Source of the DNA: Grifola frondosa
Taxonomy: Eukaryota; Basidiomycota; Agaricomycetes; Polyporales; Grifolaceae
Direction: 5' to 3'
NCBI GenBank assembly: GCA_001683735.1
Contig: LUGG01000004.1
Location: forward strand, 992,001 to 1,056,000
DNA: 64,000 nucleotides
Below the pieces are notes generated by a model. It was not told where the DNA came from and did no database searches. It saw only the letters and a program-made list of their open reading frames with translations. Shown in pieces: positions 12,754 through 24,614 of the stretch; the first letter of the stretch is position 1; every line of letters begins with the position of its first letter. The translations under genes and the position numbers were made by a program.

Positions 12754-15279
12754 CTAACGCCTTTTCTTGTCCTCCACGGGATCAGGGTATAGCTATATCA
12801 TTTCGTTGAGACAGACACCCAGATATCCGGTAAATATATTGTGGCTCACCTTGCCCGGGTTCATGATATTTAATGGGTCGACAGCACGCTTGATAGTCCT
12901 CATAAGCTCTACGGTACTCTCCCCCAGCTCATCGACGAGATACTCCTTCTTTCCTACTCCCACACCGTGTTCGCCCGTGCCTTTAATGTAATTTTTGTCA
13001 GGCGTAAGGTGGGCTGATAGGTCTAAGTACACAACTCACATGTCCCATCCAGCGCAACTGCACGGTGGACCAATCGGTGCACAGCTTCGCTGACTGCTTT
13101 GAGCTCTTCGTCGGTCTTGAAAAGGATCAGCGCATGGAAATTCCCTGGATGTCCCAATGCAATCAATTTTGTCGTCAACGCCATTACACAAGTGGAGAAC
13201 CGCACCGTCGCCAACATGTCCGACGATCGTGGATCTCAGCTTGCACTTTGCGAGGTCCTTCTTCGTCTCATATACTAATTCGGGAAGCCGCGAAACAGGC
13301 ACGCTAAGAGCAATTGAATCAGATAACCATCTTCGCACACAACCATGATTCTCTGCTAGCCACACACCAGACGTCCGTAGTCCAGCATCGTGCACCTTCC
13401 TCGCTTGCGATCGTGCTCGTCAGCGCATACTTGCGGTTCTCCCACAGTTCATCGGCTTCCTGTTCTGTCTGTGCGAACTCGAAGTGCAGCGCAGAGTGTC
13501 GCGCGACGATCTCCTGCACCGCATTGGCCGTGGAATCAATTGCAGGTGCGTCACCCTGGATCTTGAAAAAAAGCGTGTCGCGCACGGGGTACATACGCGA
13601 AACGAGTCCTGCACTGTTAATAGCGGCCATCACTGAGGGAAACAAATATTTTGAGCGGTTGGGAAGTTCGAATTAAATAAAAGGTACAAACTGCGGTCAT
13701 CAAGGAGCTCTACACACTCTGAACAAAGGAGGCGGGAATCAGCGTCACAGCGCAAAAATTAGGGGTATCAGAAACATACGAATATGTGGGCTATGTGGGG
13801 TGTTGAGGATCTCCTGTACAGCACTGACAGCATGTTCAACGTCTGGGAACTGCGCCATCGCGACCTTCGTGGGAATGACGGGAGCCAGGCGTAGGGTGGC
13901 TAGTGCGAAGGTAAGACTGCATGCAGGAAAAAGATCGTAGGAATTCGGACCTTCTGTAACAATGCCCAAAGTGCCCTCCGCACCAATAAATAGTTTCGTA
14001 GTGTCAAACCCTGCGGAAGATTTGCGCGCACGCCGGCGGGTCTTAACGACCTCCCCATTGGGCAATACCACAGTCTGTGAAATTATACGGTGAGAAGAGT
14101 GAGAGCATGTATGGCATGCGAACATACAACGTTGAGAAACCATTCGCCCTTCGCAGTACCGTATCTGACTGCGTTAGCTAAAAGGTGTCATGTTCAGTCA
14201 TATACACATATCAAACAAGCGGTGAATGTATCGAGCACTCACTGCCTGAACAACCCGTGCCGATCATGCCACCGATAGTCTAGAGCCCAAGCGTAAGTCA
14301 CAGGGAGTACTAGAACTAGATAAACCCTGAAATACTGACAGCACCAGGTCCTGGGTCGAGCTATTGCAGTAGCATGCACATCAAGCTGGCAGAAGTGAGG
14401 AGAAGCCGTAGATGCTCACCGGAAAAAATAGCGGGATGCCTTTTTCCTCCAGTACACGGTTAATGTCTTCCCATCGTGCACCAGATTGGCAGACTATGTC
14501 ACTATCAGCCTCTGTGAGGAAGGGTTACTATTAGTTTTGTAGAATGTCGCGGGCTAATTGTGTGTGACCCACCATGGATCTCGATAATCTTGTCCATGCC
14601 AGACATGTCCACGCAAATACTCCCAGTCGGATACTGCCAAACGTACCATCGCAAGTCAGTGTCTAAGCAAGGAGAATCACACGTGCAGATTCTTGGCAGA
14701 TTCACTCACTCCGGAGTAATGTCCCTCTAAGCTCGTCGCGCCGCTGTAAGCTACAATTGGCACTCTGTACTTGCGTGCGACATTCACAATCTTGACCACG
14801 TCCTCGGTGCTTAGCGGGTGCACGACCACTGAGTGCGGCGAGGTCGGGTGGTATGAATTCTCCGACGAGCCGTAGAGGCTGAGTAACTCGGGGTCGGTGA
14901 TGACTGCGCCTTCGCGCGGGACTACCGCGCGAAGTTCCGCGATAGCCTGCTGGACCTCCTCCTCGGATGCATATTGGGACGCTAGCAGCGGCTCTGGGAG
15001 ATTGTGACGCAAGATTGTCTTGGAGGTGCGCTTTGGCTTCGTACTCACACTGGACTCGGCGTTCACGCCATCAAGGTGCAAGCGATTCTGGTAGGCATAC
15101 AGCCCGGCTGCGAGGGCAATAACAGCGCCAAGCGCGACAACACGGATATGGTTGGGAATGCCAGCACTGGTATGATTTGTCTTCGCGCTGGATGAAAGTC
15201 GCCGAGAGATTGGAGCAAAACGGCGCGTGCCTCTGCGCGCAACCTGGCGCGTTGTGTTGGTCAAGATCGGAAGGGTCAT
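12754..15279 (-). CDS. DLD1: Mitochondrial D-lactate dehydrogenase (cytochrome), FAD-dependent
   Basis: Oxidises D-lactate to pyruvate and passes electrons to cytochrome c in the mitochondrial intermembrane space. Arg/Ser-rich presequence (MTLPILTNTTRQVARRG), one membrane anchor (VVALGAVIALAAGLYAY), then the FAD-binding half with ITDPELLSLYG, VPIVAYSGATSLEGHYSG, LDPGPGA and TIGGMIGTGCSG. GAEGTLGIVTE follows, then the C-terminal half with HVGDG spliced to NFHALILFKTDEEL and GTGEHGVGVGKK. The last exon gives LYPDPVEDKKRR and a stop at 12754. A 21-nt micro-exon (14340-14360) encodes LDPGPGA. The start at 15279 is preferred; an in-frame ATG lies 63 nt upstream. The frame looks intact. Confidence 0.9.
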
Positions 15280-15666
15280 CTTGGCACAATGTAAACGGTG
15301 CGACAGGACAAATTTGAAGTGATGGATGATGCTCGAGCTCAACCTCAGGCAAGGACCGTCATTTTACAAACGATTGCGTCAACGTTAAAATGCGGCCCAC
15401 TGTGCCGAGTCAGTATCATTATTCCACTCAGTGTGACCTTATCATCAAGCTCGGCGGCCGCCACTATATTCTACAGTGTTCTCCGCTTTGTGATATCGCT
15501 GGGGTTGACAGAGACAATATTCTTACTCTATGGTGAACAAATACTGTACTTAATGCATGTTACACAAGCTGATATTAATCCAGTGTCGACGGAGCATTTT
15601 ATTAGCAACGAACATAATAGCGAACACACAGTTATTTTTGCTTCTCGAGTACTTGCGACTTGAAAG
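15280..15666. other. Intergenic region between DLD1 start and uL15m stop
   Basis: About 390 bp upstream of DLD1 on the minus strand. A plus-strand open frame crosses most of it but lacks ATG context, splice structure and any recognisable motif, so I treat it as chance. Confidence 0.5.
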
Positions 15667-16579
15667 CTAGCAATGATTTCGAGAGCTCTTTCCACCCTCA
15701 TCTACCACAGGCATCTTCTTGAGCGCCGTGGGTGAGAGATATCCACGGTTCTTCCATTGGGTGTACCACACTGCAAAAGATATAAGGCTGCGAATACCAC
15801 GTATCATTCGTCACTTACAAATATCAGTTTTACGGACAGGTGCAGCTTGTATCCGGTCCGTTCGCCCGTTGACGCAATCTCGGAGAGCGAGAGGATTGTA
15901 ATACTTGCAGAACACGCTGCCGCCCTTCTTCTCAACTGCACGAATAGCACTCTGAGACGCGCGCGAAGGGGAATGTGGATAGGGCTCTTCAGGAATTGGG
16001 AACCCTGTCACAATATGGAGGTGAGACTGAAACTGTAAGCGAATCAAGACCAAATTACGCACATCTCCCAGCAGCTTGACGCCATCATGAATTTGGTGAA
16101 TACAGCCGCTCTCCAGAAGTTCCCGGGCAGTGATAGGTTTCTCGGGGGAAGACGTTAATCGCCCCTGATCAATCCAGTGCTGTATCCGATCAAGATTTAC
16201 GGGTGCCCACGTCTTTGCAGTCCTGGGCCGATAGTTTGGGCGTTATAGGTACATCCGACGTGCACAGGACATACTGGTTTACAAATCCCCTCTTGGGGAT
16301 CAACTTGATGATGGGTGTCTGACCACCCTCAAAGCCTGGCTTCGGTTTGCCATTCCCTGAGCGAGCCTTCTGACCTTTGTGACCACGTCCGGAGGTCTTA
16401 CCCAGACCAGAGCTTCTACCACGACCCAGTCGTTTTTGCTACGCATTCTCGCTAAGCAAAAGGAGACATGCGCGTATAAATATGCGTGGCATGCGTACCG
16501 TATGCTGTGAGTTCTGAGCAGGGGAAAGATTGAAAAGGTGAACGCGAGCGGGCGTCGCACGGAAACGAGCGAGAGGCAT
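15667..16579 (-). CDS. Mitochondrial large-subunit ribosomal protein uL15m
   Basis: uL15 family protein of the mitochondrial ribosome (MRPL10 in yeast). Exons: [20 protein letters not shown] (targeting sequence); [28 protein letters not shown] and [40 protein letters not shown] to KLLGD; a [20 protein letters not shown] segment with [14 protein letters not shown]; and a last exon [19 protein letters not shown] ending SSRNHC. The Gly/Arg-rich signature [19 protein letters not shown] is diagnostic. All exons join in phase. It diverges from the 5'-nucleotidase gene over about 300 bp, with a CACGTGAC box in the spacer. Confidence 0.9.
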
Positions 16580-16759
16580 TGTGCGGGGCACAAAGCCAGT
16601 TATCCTCAAGGTAAGTATACACCGAAGGAATATTTTATTCCAAGTCCTTTGGAGAAGAGCCCTGAGACTTGAGCTTGAAGATTAGAAAAGAGCCCCAATG
16701 ACCTGAAGCTGGAGCTTGAAACAACCCACGTCTGGATTCGGAAACATAGCAGACGCCTT

Positions 16760-16767
16760 CACGTGAC
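16760..16767. promoter_or_regulatory. CACGTGAC box in the uL15m/5'-nucleotidase divergent promoter
   Basis: CACGTGAC lies about 120 bp upstream of the 5'-nucleotidase start and 180 bp upstream of the uL15m start, followed by a GC-rich ACGCGACGCGCGCGC run. Role inferred only. Confidence 0.4.
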
Positions 16768-16883
16768 AACACGCGACGCGCGCGCTCTGCACGCCACCGC
16801 AACGTCGGACGGCATGCACTGTTTACGGTGCCTCCGAAGTGCTTTTCCAGCTACTTGTTGCTCCCGCCAGGGTCTTTCAAAAT

Positions 16884-19768
16884 ATGTCTATTCTGCAGAT
16901 TCTTCACTTCAATGATGTATACCGTGTTCAACCATTCAAAATACATCCCAAATCGTCTGAGACAATAGATGTCGGCCAGTGGACGGCGATGCTTGACGAT
17001 GTTCGTGATCAATGGGCGAAGAGGCCGGATGGCAAACGAGATGGACTTGTTTTGTTCTCCGGTGATGTGTTCAGTCCATCTGTGGAAAGTTCAGTGACGC
17101 GGGGAAGCCATATGGTATGCGTGATAGTCTGGACGACTCTCCAGAGGTAGTGAAAGATGACGGGTTGATTTCGAGTTTAACAGGTTCCCGTGATGAACGC
17201 CATTGCTCCAGATATCTCGCTCACAGGTCCGTTTGGTCCGTAAATACTATTGCATCTCGTGGATTAAATGCACATATTCAGGCAATCATGATTTTGATTT
17301 TGGTGAATACCAGTCTCGGAATGTACCATCAGTGCATTTGCTTAATTACTTTTCATAGGATACCCACATTTACAGAAGTTGATGGAAGACACGAAATTTG
17401 TGCGTGGTCATTTTATTACCACACCTTCACAATGATTTCTGACCTACCAAAGCCATGGATACTGAGCAACATCATCGATACCGAAACCAATCGCATTCCG
17501 GAGGCGCTTCATGAAACATACGTGCTCGAACGTTCAGGCATTCGTATAGGTTTTATTGGTCTCGTCGAAAAGTGTGTGGTCGTCCTCTGGTGATGATGGC
17601 TTGCGATATGGTTCTAGTCTGATGCCGTAACAGGGAATGGATCAGCACGGTTCCGACTTGGCCCTCTCACTTCAAGTACAGAGACATGGCAGAGGTAGGG
17701 ATGGAACTCTCACAGCGCCTGCGTGATCCTGACGGAGAGCACAAATGTTGACATCGTGATCGCGCTCACCCACTCACGGTATGTCCTACCCGGATGTCTA
17801 ACACCCTTATATTCAACCCAAATCATGGTGGATTACTTTTAGAGTCCCAAATGTAAGTGTGCTATTGCATGGTGACTGCTTCAACTTCATAATTATCTCT
17901 TATAGGACATCAAACTTGCTAAAGCGCTCCATGCACTGTCACCCGCCGCGCAAGCAAAACAATCAATCGCTGATATGCACGGGGTTGACATAATCTTTGG
18001 CGGGCATGACCATTTGTACTATGTATCTCGCGGGGTCACATCCTGGGAAGACTACGACACGACACAACCAGTACTTGGTGCAGAGGCGGACGAAGGTGAT
18101 GTACTCATCGTCAAGAGCGGAACTGATTTCCGCGACCTCAGTGAATGCACTCTTGAGCTGGAGGACACTCCCCGTGGTAGTGTGCGGAAGAAGGTAATCC
18201 GTACTATTTCGGGTGAGTGATCCACCCGCATCAATGGGCGCGGCAAAGCCGAATTCATTGATAGGGAAACACCACGAGACTCGTCCTGGCTCGAAGAGAA
18301 GCGAACGAATTGCGAAACTTCTCGAGTCACTCCTGTCCTCTGTATCTGCATCCCTCAAGGCGCCTATTTGCAAGACCGCTGTTGAGCTCGACCTTCGCTC
18401 CTCACTCATTCGGGTACAGGAAGTTGGTCACTTTTACACTCTTTGGGCCTCTGCATTGCGGTACTTACATTCGAGGTAGACTGCTGCGGCGAACTGGTTT
18501 GCAGATGTCCTTCGGCACGCGTATGATGATGCACCCTGCTTGCGAGACCACGGGGGTTCGGACGGCGTCTTCGTATGTGCTGGAACGTTACGCGGAGATT
18601 CCATCTATGGCCCTGGTACGTTGATGTCTCTGTCGGCTCTTACATATCATCATGGTTGCATCGCTACATAGGAAATGTATCGCTGGGCGATATCCTCGAG
18701 ATTCTTCCTTTTGAGGATCCAATCATAGTGCTCGAGTTAGATGGAGAGACTATTTGGGCTGCATTAGAAGCTTCGCTTGAAACCTGGCCCGCACAAGAAG
18801 GGTGAGCCGTGATCTCTTGATGCACGTATTATCTGCTTATGTTGCCTTAGTCGCTTCCCCGTGATATCTGGCTTCCGCGTTTCCTGGGACTCCCGTCGCC
18901 CACCAGGGAAGCGAGTCCTCGGCATTTGGCTTTTGCAAGAGCCAGGAAGTAGTACGAACCCTAGTCCCTCGCCTACTCCCACGCCCAGCGGTGCTGCTTC
19001 TCCTGCGTCGATGTCGGCGTCTTCATCGATGACGAGCCTTCTTCAGCCTGCGCCTGTGCTGATTGATGGTGACCCCATTCTTCGCGTACGAGGCGGGCGG
19101 AAATACCGCATCGTGTCCCGAGAGTATATGGCCTCGGGGCACGATGGTTTCGAAATGCTCAAAGGACAGAAGTACTTGGTCGATGATGAAAGCGGGCAGA
19201 TGATGAGCATTATTGTGCGAAAATATGTGCTAGGTGCGTGCATCAAATCTTAGTCACTTATACATCATTTCATTTGCGGTTCATTCCTGCAGGATGCCGT
19301 TTCGTCAACCGCTTGTCACGCATGATAAATGTGAAGCAAGTGCAGCTGTTGCATGCGGATACTGCGGGAGTCGTCTCACGTGAAAGGGCTCGGAAAGAGT
19401 ACTACGCTCGTAGGTCCCGGTCTAAGTCCAAAGAGCGGCGGCCGCGCGACAACAGCGGCGTCGGAGCCTTATGGAAACGCGTCGCGGGAATGGCGCTTCG
19501 GTGGTCTCGAGGCCATTATCGAGACAATCTTGCAGTAGTGGGGAAGGAGCATATGAGCGAAGTTGACTGTTTCGACGGCAGCACGATGAGAAAAGGTCTC
19601 GGGGAGGAACAGGAGATCAAGGAGAAAGACGAGGATACGGAAGGTATGATAGCGGACGATGAGGATCTTGTGACAATCAATCCCGTGGCAGATGGGCGGC
19701 TGAAGGACGAAGGAAGAAGTGAACAAGCTACGCCGTGTTGCTCGCGAAGTAATCCTTGTGTAAGATAA
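16884..19768 (+). CDS. UshA-type 5'-nucleotidase / metallophosphatase
   Basis: Calcineurin-like metallophosphatase with a C-terminal 5'-nucleotidase domain. Metal-site motifs in order: ILHFNDVYR (residues about 4-12), FSGDVFSPS, GNHDFDFG (in a 21-nt micro-exon 17282-17302), ALTHSR and IFGGHDHLY. The C-terminal domain has TAAANWFADVLRHAYDDA, LRGDSIYG, GNVSLGDILEILPFEDPI, VISGFRVSWDSRRPPGKRV and DGDPILRVRGGRKYRIVS. After it comes a basic RSRSKSKERR-like segment and an acidic tail. A 10-nt micro-exon (17843-17852) supplies VPN. One inserted T near 17748 (TGTTGAC for TGTGAC) breaks EHKCDIVIALTHSR. No signal peptide is seen, so it is probably intracellular. The substrate cannot be told from sequence. 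Confidence 0.85.
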
Positions 19769-19933
19769 TGCAGCAAGAGCGTAGAATGCCGTAGACATCT
19801 AGATAGATGTAACGAAGAATGGAATGGCATGGAGTGTGTTGCTATTAAGAGGTTATCTGAATCATATTCCACGGATTACAGGTAGTGTATAAAACAAAGA
19901 TGAAATCGTACAAGAGACGTATTGAGGTATCCG

Positions 19934-20597
19934 TTAGGATGATGGTGGGACATTGATAGGCGGTGAGGGGTCTCCTGATATTGTTCTCGCGTGATGGGTG
20001 AGTAGGCCAACCGCGGAACCAATGCCTGCTCCGCCAAGGATCACTGAAAAAAATTGAACAGCCATTTCCAGAGATATATTGACATGAGACTACGACATAC
20101 GATTGATGGTAGAGGCTCGATTCCAGAAGACAGCGGGGGTGAGCACCGCAAAGAGAATACCACCAATGGTGGAATGGTCATCGGCCCTCATGGAAGCGGT
20201 CTGCGGCGTATGATCATGATTAGAATCACAGCAAATTAATCTGAAAGCATACGTCGAATGTTGCCTGCATGCGTCTGGCCCTAAGTTTGTCTGCGGCCGA
20301 ATAGGCTGACCTGCCATATTCGAAGGCCCCGCCGCCGACGATGCCTTCGATTTGTTCAATCAAATTCATGTACAGGTTCACGGTATCATACTCACCAACA
20401 GAACCGCCGACCCATGTCGCACGCAGAATGCGGTTCACCGCCAGGTGCGACCGACCGAAACGAACAAGTGCAAAAGTGACGTAGAGTGGAGGTGTTAAAA
20501 GCGACATCATTTGATAGCCCTTTGTCATGCCCCTCCGGACAAAGAACTCAGTGTCCTCAGCATGAGCTTGGGATATCACCGCGTCCGAGTCCGTCAT
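19934..20597 (-). CDS. Small conserved basidiomycete membrane protein of unknown function
   Basis: Protein of about 160 residues. First exon: MTDSDAVISQAHAEDTEFFV, GMTKGYQMMSLLTPPLYVTF (membrane segment), AVNRILRATWVGGSV. Spliced to GIVGGGAFEYGRSAYSAADK and RARRMQATFD, then the last exon RADDHSTIGGILFAVLTPAVF (second membrane segment), LGGAGIGSAVGLLTHHART and a Pro-rich end. The Gly-rich GGAGIGSAVG helix suggests a third span. It resembles an unnamed family I associate with fungi, but I cannot assign a function. Exon phases join. A CACGTG box is about 70 bp upstream and the MITE-like element lies about 140 bp upstream. Confidence 0.65.
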
Positions 20598-20664
20598 TTG
20601 TCTATGCGCCAGTCGTAAAGATGGTTCGCGCGACGCGCTGAACAAACGCGCATTACTATATACG

Positions 20665-20670
20665 CACGTG
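20665..20670. promoter_or_regulatory. CACGTG box upstream of the small membrane protein gene
   Basis: CACGTG about 70 bp upstream of the start at 20597, close to a TATATA word (20657-20662). Likely a core promoter element, by position only. Confidence 0.4.
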
Positions 20671-20736
20671 GTCTGGGAGTAGAGTCACATGACTTCCACG
20701 GGGGTCGCGTTGAACCCCCCCCCCAAAGTCTTGGAT

Positions 20737-20939
20737 AGTCTCGAAACCAGACGGTATACATAAGAACTGCGCTAGGGAAAGTGGCTGCGCCACCGAGAGC
20801 CACCGGAATAATCCGCGTGTCACTTCGGAGTTGGGATCGGAGAGCGAAAAACACCAGCACAGTTCTACCCGGGTCAGTGTTTGTGTTTTTCGCTCTCCGA
20901 TTGGAGGTCCGACCGGGTAGAACGGCTGGTTCCGAGACT
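20737..20939. mobile_element. MITE-like insertion with terminal inverted repeats and 11-bp target duplication
   Basis: A 203-bp element. Its ends are AGTCTCGAAACCAG (20737-20750) and CTGGTTCCGAGACT (20926-20939), inverted repeats matching at 13 of 14 positions. It is flanked on both sides by the same 11 bp, AAGTCTTGGAT (20726-20736 and 20940-20950), a perfect target-site duplication. Inside are a perfect 19-bp inverted repeat (20836-20854 with 20883-20901) and a 10-bp one (GTTCTACCCG with CGGGTAGAAC), so the strand can fold back. It has no coding capacity. A duplication of 9-11 bp is typical of Mutator-like elements; that assignment is inference. Confidence 0.75.
20836..20901. repeat. Perfect 19-bp inverted repeat inside the MITE-like element
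   Basis: Arms 20836-20854 and 20883-20901 are exact reverse complements (core GGAGAGCGAAAAACAC) with a 28-nt loop. A second, interleaved inverted repeat pairs 20862-20871 with the segment at 20914-20923. Confidence 0.85.
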
Positions 20940-21113
20940 AAGTCTTGGATGCATATTTGCATACTACGTGAGTAAATTCAACGAGCGCAGGTTTCACGTA
21001 GCAGTTATGTCAAAATCATAGAAGACAGTGATATTACACTAAGTTCACCATAGACCGCCTCCACTTGGATGTCAACTCATCCGCTTTGAGCACAACTCCT
21101 GCCGCAGCCCTCC

Positions 21114-24100
21114 TCAAGTTAACCTCCTGGACCCCGCACCACCAAGCACCCTCGTACCCTTTTCGAGCCTCCCAAACACCTCACCAGCCCACTCACCAGC
21201 CCCGAGAAGTAGCGTAGTATGCTCCAAACAGAGCGAGCGACCCCCATCCAGCTCCAAGCACCCATCCAGTACGACTAGCGCAAGTTCCAGCGCAGCCGTC
21301 AGCACTGCCGCTTCTTTCCCCTTTCCCCCCTCGCCACTCGTAGCCCCGCCGCCGCCACTCTCGTCGGCATCCTCGTCCTCACCTTCAGACTGAGATACCG
21401 GTCTCGTCCCGAGCGTCACAGCCAATTCCAGTGCATCTGGGGCGATGACCGCCAACCACACGCTCGCATTGCGCGCCGCATGCACAAGGACTGCGAGCGT
21501 CGCGAGGAACCGCGCGAGCACCATCGCGCCCAGGACAAGCCCAGTCCCTGCGCCACGGTACCGATGCAGCGCGGGCTGGTGAGCAGTGCGCGCCTCCCGT
21601 GTCTGCTCGTCCCGCAGGAACAGCCAGAACCGGTTGATTAGAGGACAGATGAAGCACTCCGCTGCCACCTCCGTGAACGTCGTCCGCCGTGGCGCGACTT
21701 GCTGACCCGACAAACGCGATTTACCAGCAGGAGTGACCTCTGTGACTTTGGGTGGTTGGCGGATGCGGAGCTGTCTCTCGCGAACAAATTCAGGCACCTT
21801 GTCTGCAGTGGCTTCCTTGCCTTTGTCGATCGCTTCTCGGCTGATATCTTCTAACATAAGTTGGACGGGATTATTAGCATTGAGCTGGTCTCCGGCGGTC
21901 AAGTATTTCTTGTGTAGAGCGGATGGAAGACGTTTGCTGGGGAAGGTGATACGCTCCGCTGAAATCTGAGGACGAGTGCTGGTGGTGGGGAGCGGCAGCG
22001 AGGCAAGTTCTCGAGCACCAAGTGCGAGCGCATTCAGCATCGCGAATCGCTGATTAGTAGAATATTGGTTACTGAAAAATTGTTCGATAATAGTTCTTTG
22101 AATCCAATATTATTTCAGAGGCGTCCACGAAAGTGATGCGTTAGGGTACTCACGGAGCTGCTTTGCGGGGACAGCAAGCCACGAGTGCGTTCAACGCTGC
22201 TTGCCGCTTTTCGTCGAAGCCTTCTAAGTCATAGTTGTCCTGTAGACCGATAAACCCGTATGCAAGGTTGACAGCATTTTCCTCTATCACGATATAAACA
22301 TTAAATTGATGCCACACGCAACATTCAAGACGATTACTCACCAAGCTCCGTACCATAACCGCTCTTCCGTCGGATCAATTCCTCTGCAACCTCCAACGCG
22401 ACTTCGATCTTGCGCGCCTCCATATCCTCGTCCCCGCCTTTCAACCCGCTCGTGCTGCGGACCATCTCCCCTAGCTGTGCAAGGTAGACTGGACGCGGAA
22501 CCTTCTTTATACCGACGCGAAGAGTCGGATCGCGCTCGATCTCCTCGAGCTCAGACGGCGTGGGAGATGCGGAGCGCGAAGAGGAGGGAGAGGCGTAGCC
22601 AGTGAGCGAATCATCAGAGTCGTATCCGGAAACGGGCTCGTGGACCGTAGGTTTCTTTGGCTGTTGTGGAGGCTCCACCCGCACGGACAGCTCTGCGGCC
22701 GTCGTGCTCGTGCCTTCATCTTCCATACAATTTGCGACGTCGGCATCGGCATCTCGTTCTTTCGTGAGCGACCTTAGTTGCCGACACCAAGCTTTACCTT
22801 GCTCGTCCCCTCCCAATCGCCAAAGTCCAAATTCTTGCCGGCCCCACGCGCAACCTCCTCTGCAACAAGCATGCCACAGCGCCGCACGCTGGCGTCCAGA
22901 TGTGAGATATATGTGGAGATGGCGGAGATGAAGGATGGAGTGAGCGCGAGGTCGTATACTGGAGCAGTGTTGATATGCGTTCCGCGGAACGAAGATAATG
23001 TCAACAGAAGGAGTGCCGTGAGATCTAGAGGGAGGTGAGCGGTTAGCTGCTGTCAAAAGGAGTGAGACTTACAATGGTGGCGAGACAAGAGAGAATGTCT
23101 GACATGGTCTGGGTTAGTCCACATGTCTACGACGTCCGAGAGTAAGATTTTCAGTGCTGAAAAGGATAATATGAGCTCAACACAACCCGCTCTGTACAAA
23201 GTAGAATTACCCTGTTCGTCTGTCTTGTCCTTCTCTGCTCCAGCAGCCCAGCATACAAAGATTCTTGCATGACCTTCGCTCCATTCCCGCCCCAATGCGA
23301 CCGCGCTGAAACTTTCTGAGACTTCGCCCCTACCTTTCTCTAGACGGCCTAGCAGTTGTCTCAACAACAGTGCCTCACGTTTTACGAGAGCCCTCGTGTG
23401 ATTTGTAGGGTCAAGGGCAATGGGGATGTCGGTTAGGGATGAAAACAGCGAGGTAAGCACTGATCGGAGTGCGAGCGATGATGGAAGAGACGTGAGGATG
23501 TCCGACCAGATAGCAGAGTAAGATGTGGAGTCAGACGATGAGAGACGTGCACCAATGGTGGGGAGAGATGCAGCGAAGAAGGAAGGCTGCGACCGCGACG
23601 ATTGCCGGAAGGGACTGAACACGCCGAGATTGACCAATTTAGCGAGGAGATAGGTGATCGACGAGATGTTCTCTGTTCATTAGCTGAGTACGTCTGCAGC
23701 GAGGGAAAGATGCTACCCACCTCGAGAACGGCTGGCAGACAAAGATGAGATAAGGCACTCGCAACGAACGCTCACGTTGTTGAAGTAGGTGCCGTGCTCC
23801 AGCTCTGGAGGAATATCCCTCTTGCCTTCCGTCGCGTTAGCTACCTTCGCCGGTACCGCGACCACGTTTCGTACGCAGTCCTCCCAAGTAACCACATTCT
23901 TTCCCGAAGACGCTCCTTTGCTATGGCTGGAAAATACGACAGAGTGCAAGACATCTATCGGATATGCCTTGCATAACTTCGCGAGCAGACGCACAGAGTA
24001 ATCTCTCAGAGGTAGAGACAGTATTGTTGAATATGCATATACTGCCACTTGCCCTGCTGCAGGCGAGGTAAACGACATTGCATCTGGGCAGAAGTATTGC

Positions 24101-24507
24101 TCCACGAGGCCATACGAATCTTCCTGTACAAGAACAAGATGCCAGGTAGGAATGATATGCTCTAACAACGCCCTCTGCAGTGGAGGCATGTGTCGAGGAA
24201 TGCTGAATCCATCAAGAGGAGATACATTGTATTTCCTGAAGCGTGGCTGAAGGAGACCAATGCTCCCTAGAGGTGCTGCGAGCAGCTGTTGGAGGGTCGG
24301 AAGATCCGGGACAGGAGACTGAAGGCGAGCTATAAGGTCCCTTATCTGAGCAAGAGTCGTTTCTGTGTATTCGGCCGACATAGACGTAGCAGAGTCCGGG
24401 TCGACGCGCTTCATATCACGCGCACGTCTCCCGCGTCTGTATTTATGTTTCCCACCGGCAAACCGGAATCCGGATACAGCTTCTGCATCTCGCCAGCTTT
24501 CTTCCAT
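21114..24507 (-). CDS. TEL2: Telomere length regulation protein TEL2 (TELO2)
   Basis: TTT-complex subunit that stabilises PIKK kinases (ATM, ATR, TOR families). Readable segments in order: IRDLIARLQSP, RFRKYNVSPLDGFSIP, LEHIIPTWHLVLVQEDSYGL, LPLRDYSVRLLAKLC, REALLLRQLLGRLEKG and FVCWAAG. The helical core follows: ISHLDASVRRCGMLVAEEVA, KAWCRQLRSL, RPVYLAQLGEMVRS and NAVNLAYGFIGLQDNYDLEG. A junction then gives TIIEQFFSNQYSTNQRFAML, NALALGARELASLP, EVAAECFICPLINRFWLFL, RYRGAGTGLVLGAMVLARFL and APDALELAVTLGTRPVS. One missing G in a C/G run at 22807-22810 breaks the frame after FGDWEG. The protein is about 1,050 residues. The exact N-terminus is open because inner Met codons also fit. Only 107 bp separate it from the divergent MFS gene. 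Confidence 0.85.
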
Positions 24508-24614
24508 GCCGAACTTTGTCTCATTCGCCGATAGCTCTAGATAAAAGCATACGGTTATTTAGGTAGAGCCCATGACAAATCTGCGTGTTCTCCGGTTTCT
24601 CTGCTCACCAGGCT

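Noticed and set aside
15298..15663. Plus-strand open frame of about 120 codons upstream of DLD1
   Set aside because: No recognised motif, no splice structure, and it lies in the promoter of DLD1.
20711..20730. C10 homopolymer and other C runs (58279, 51464) as regulatory elements
   Set aside because: Simple low-complexity runs; more relevant as places where read errors occur.
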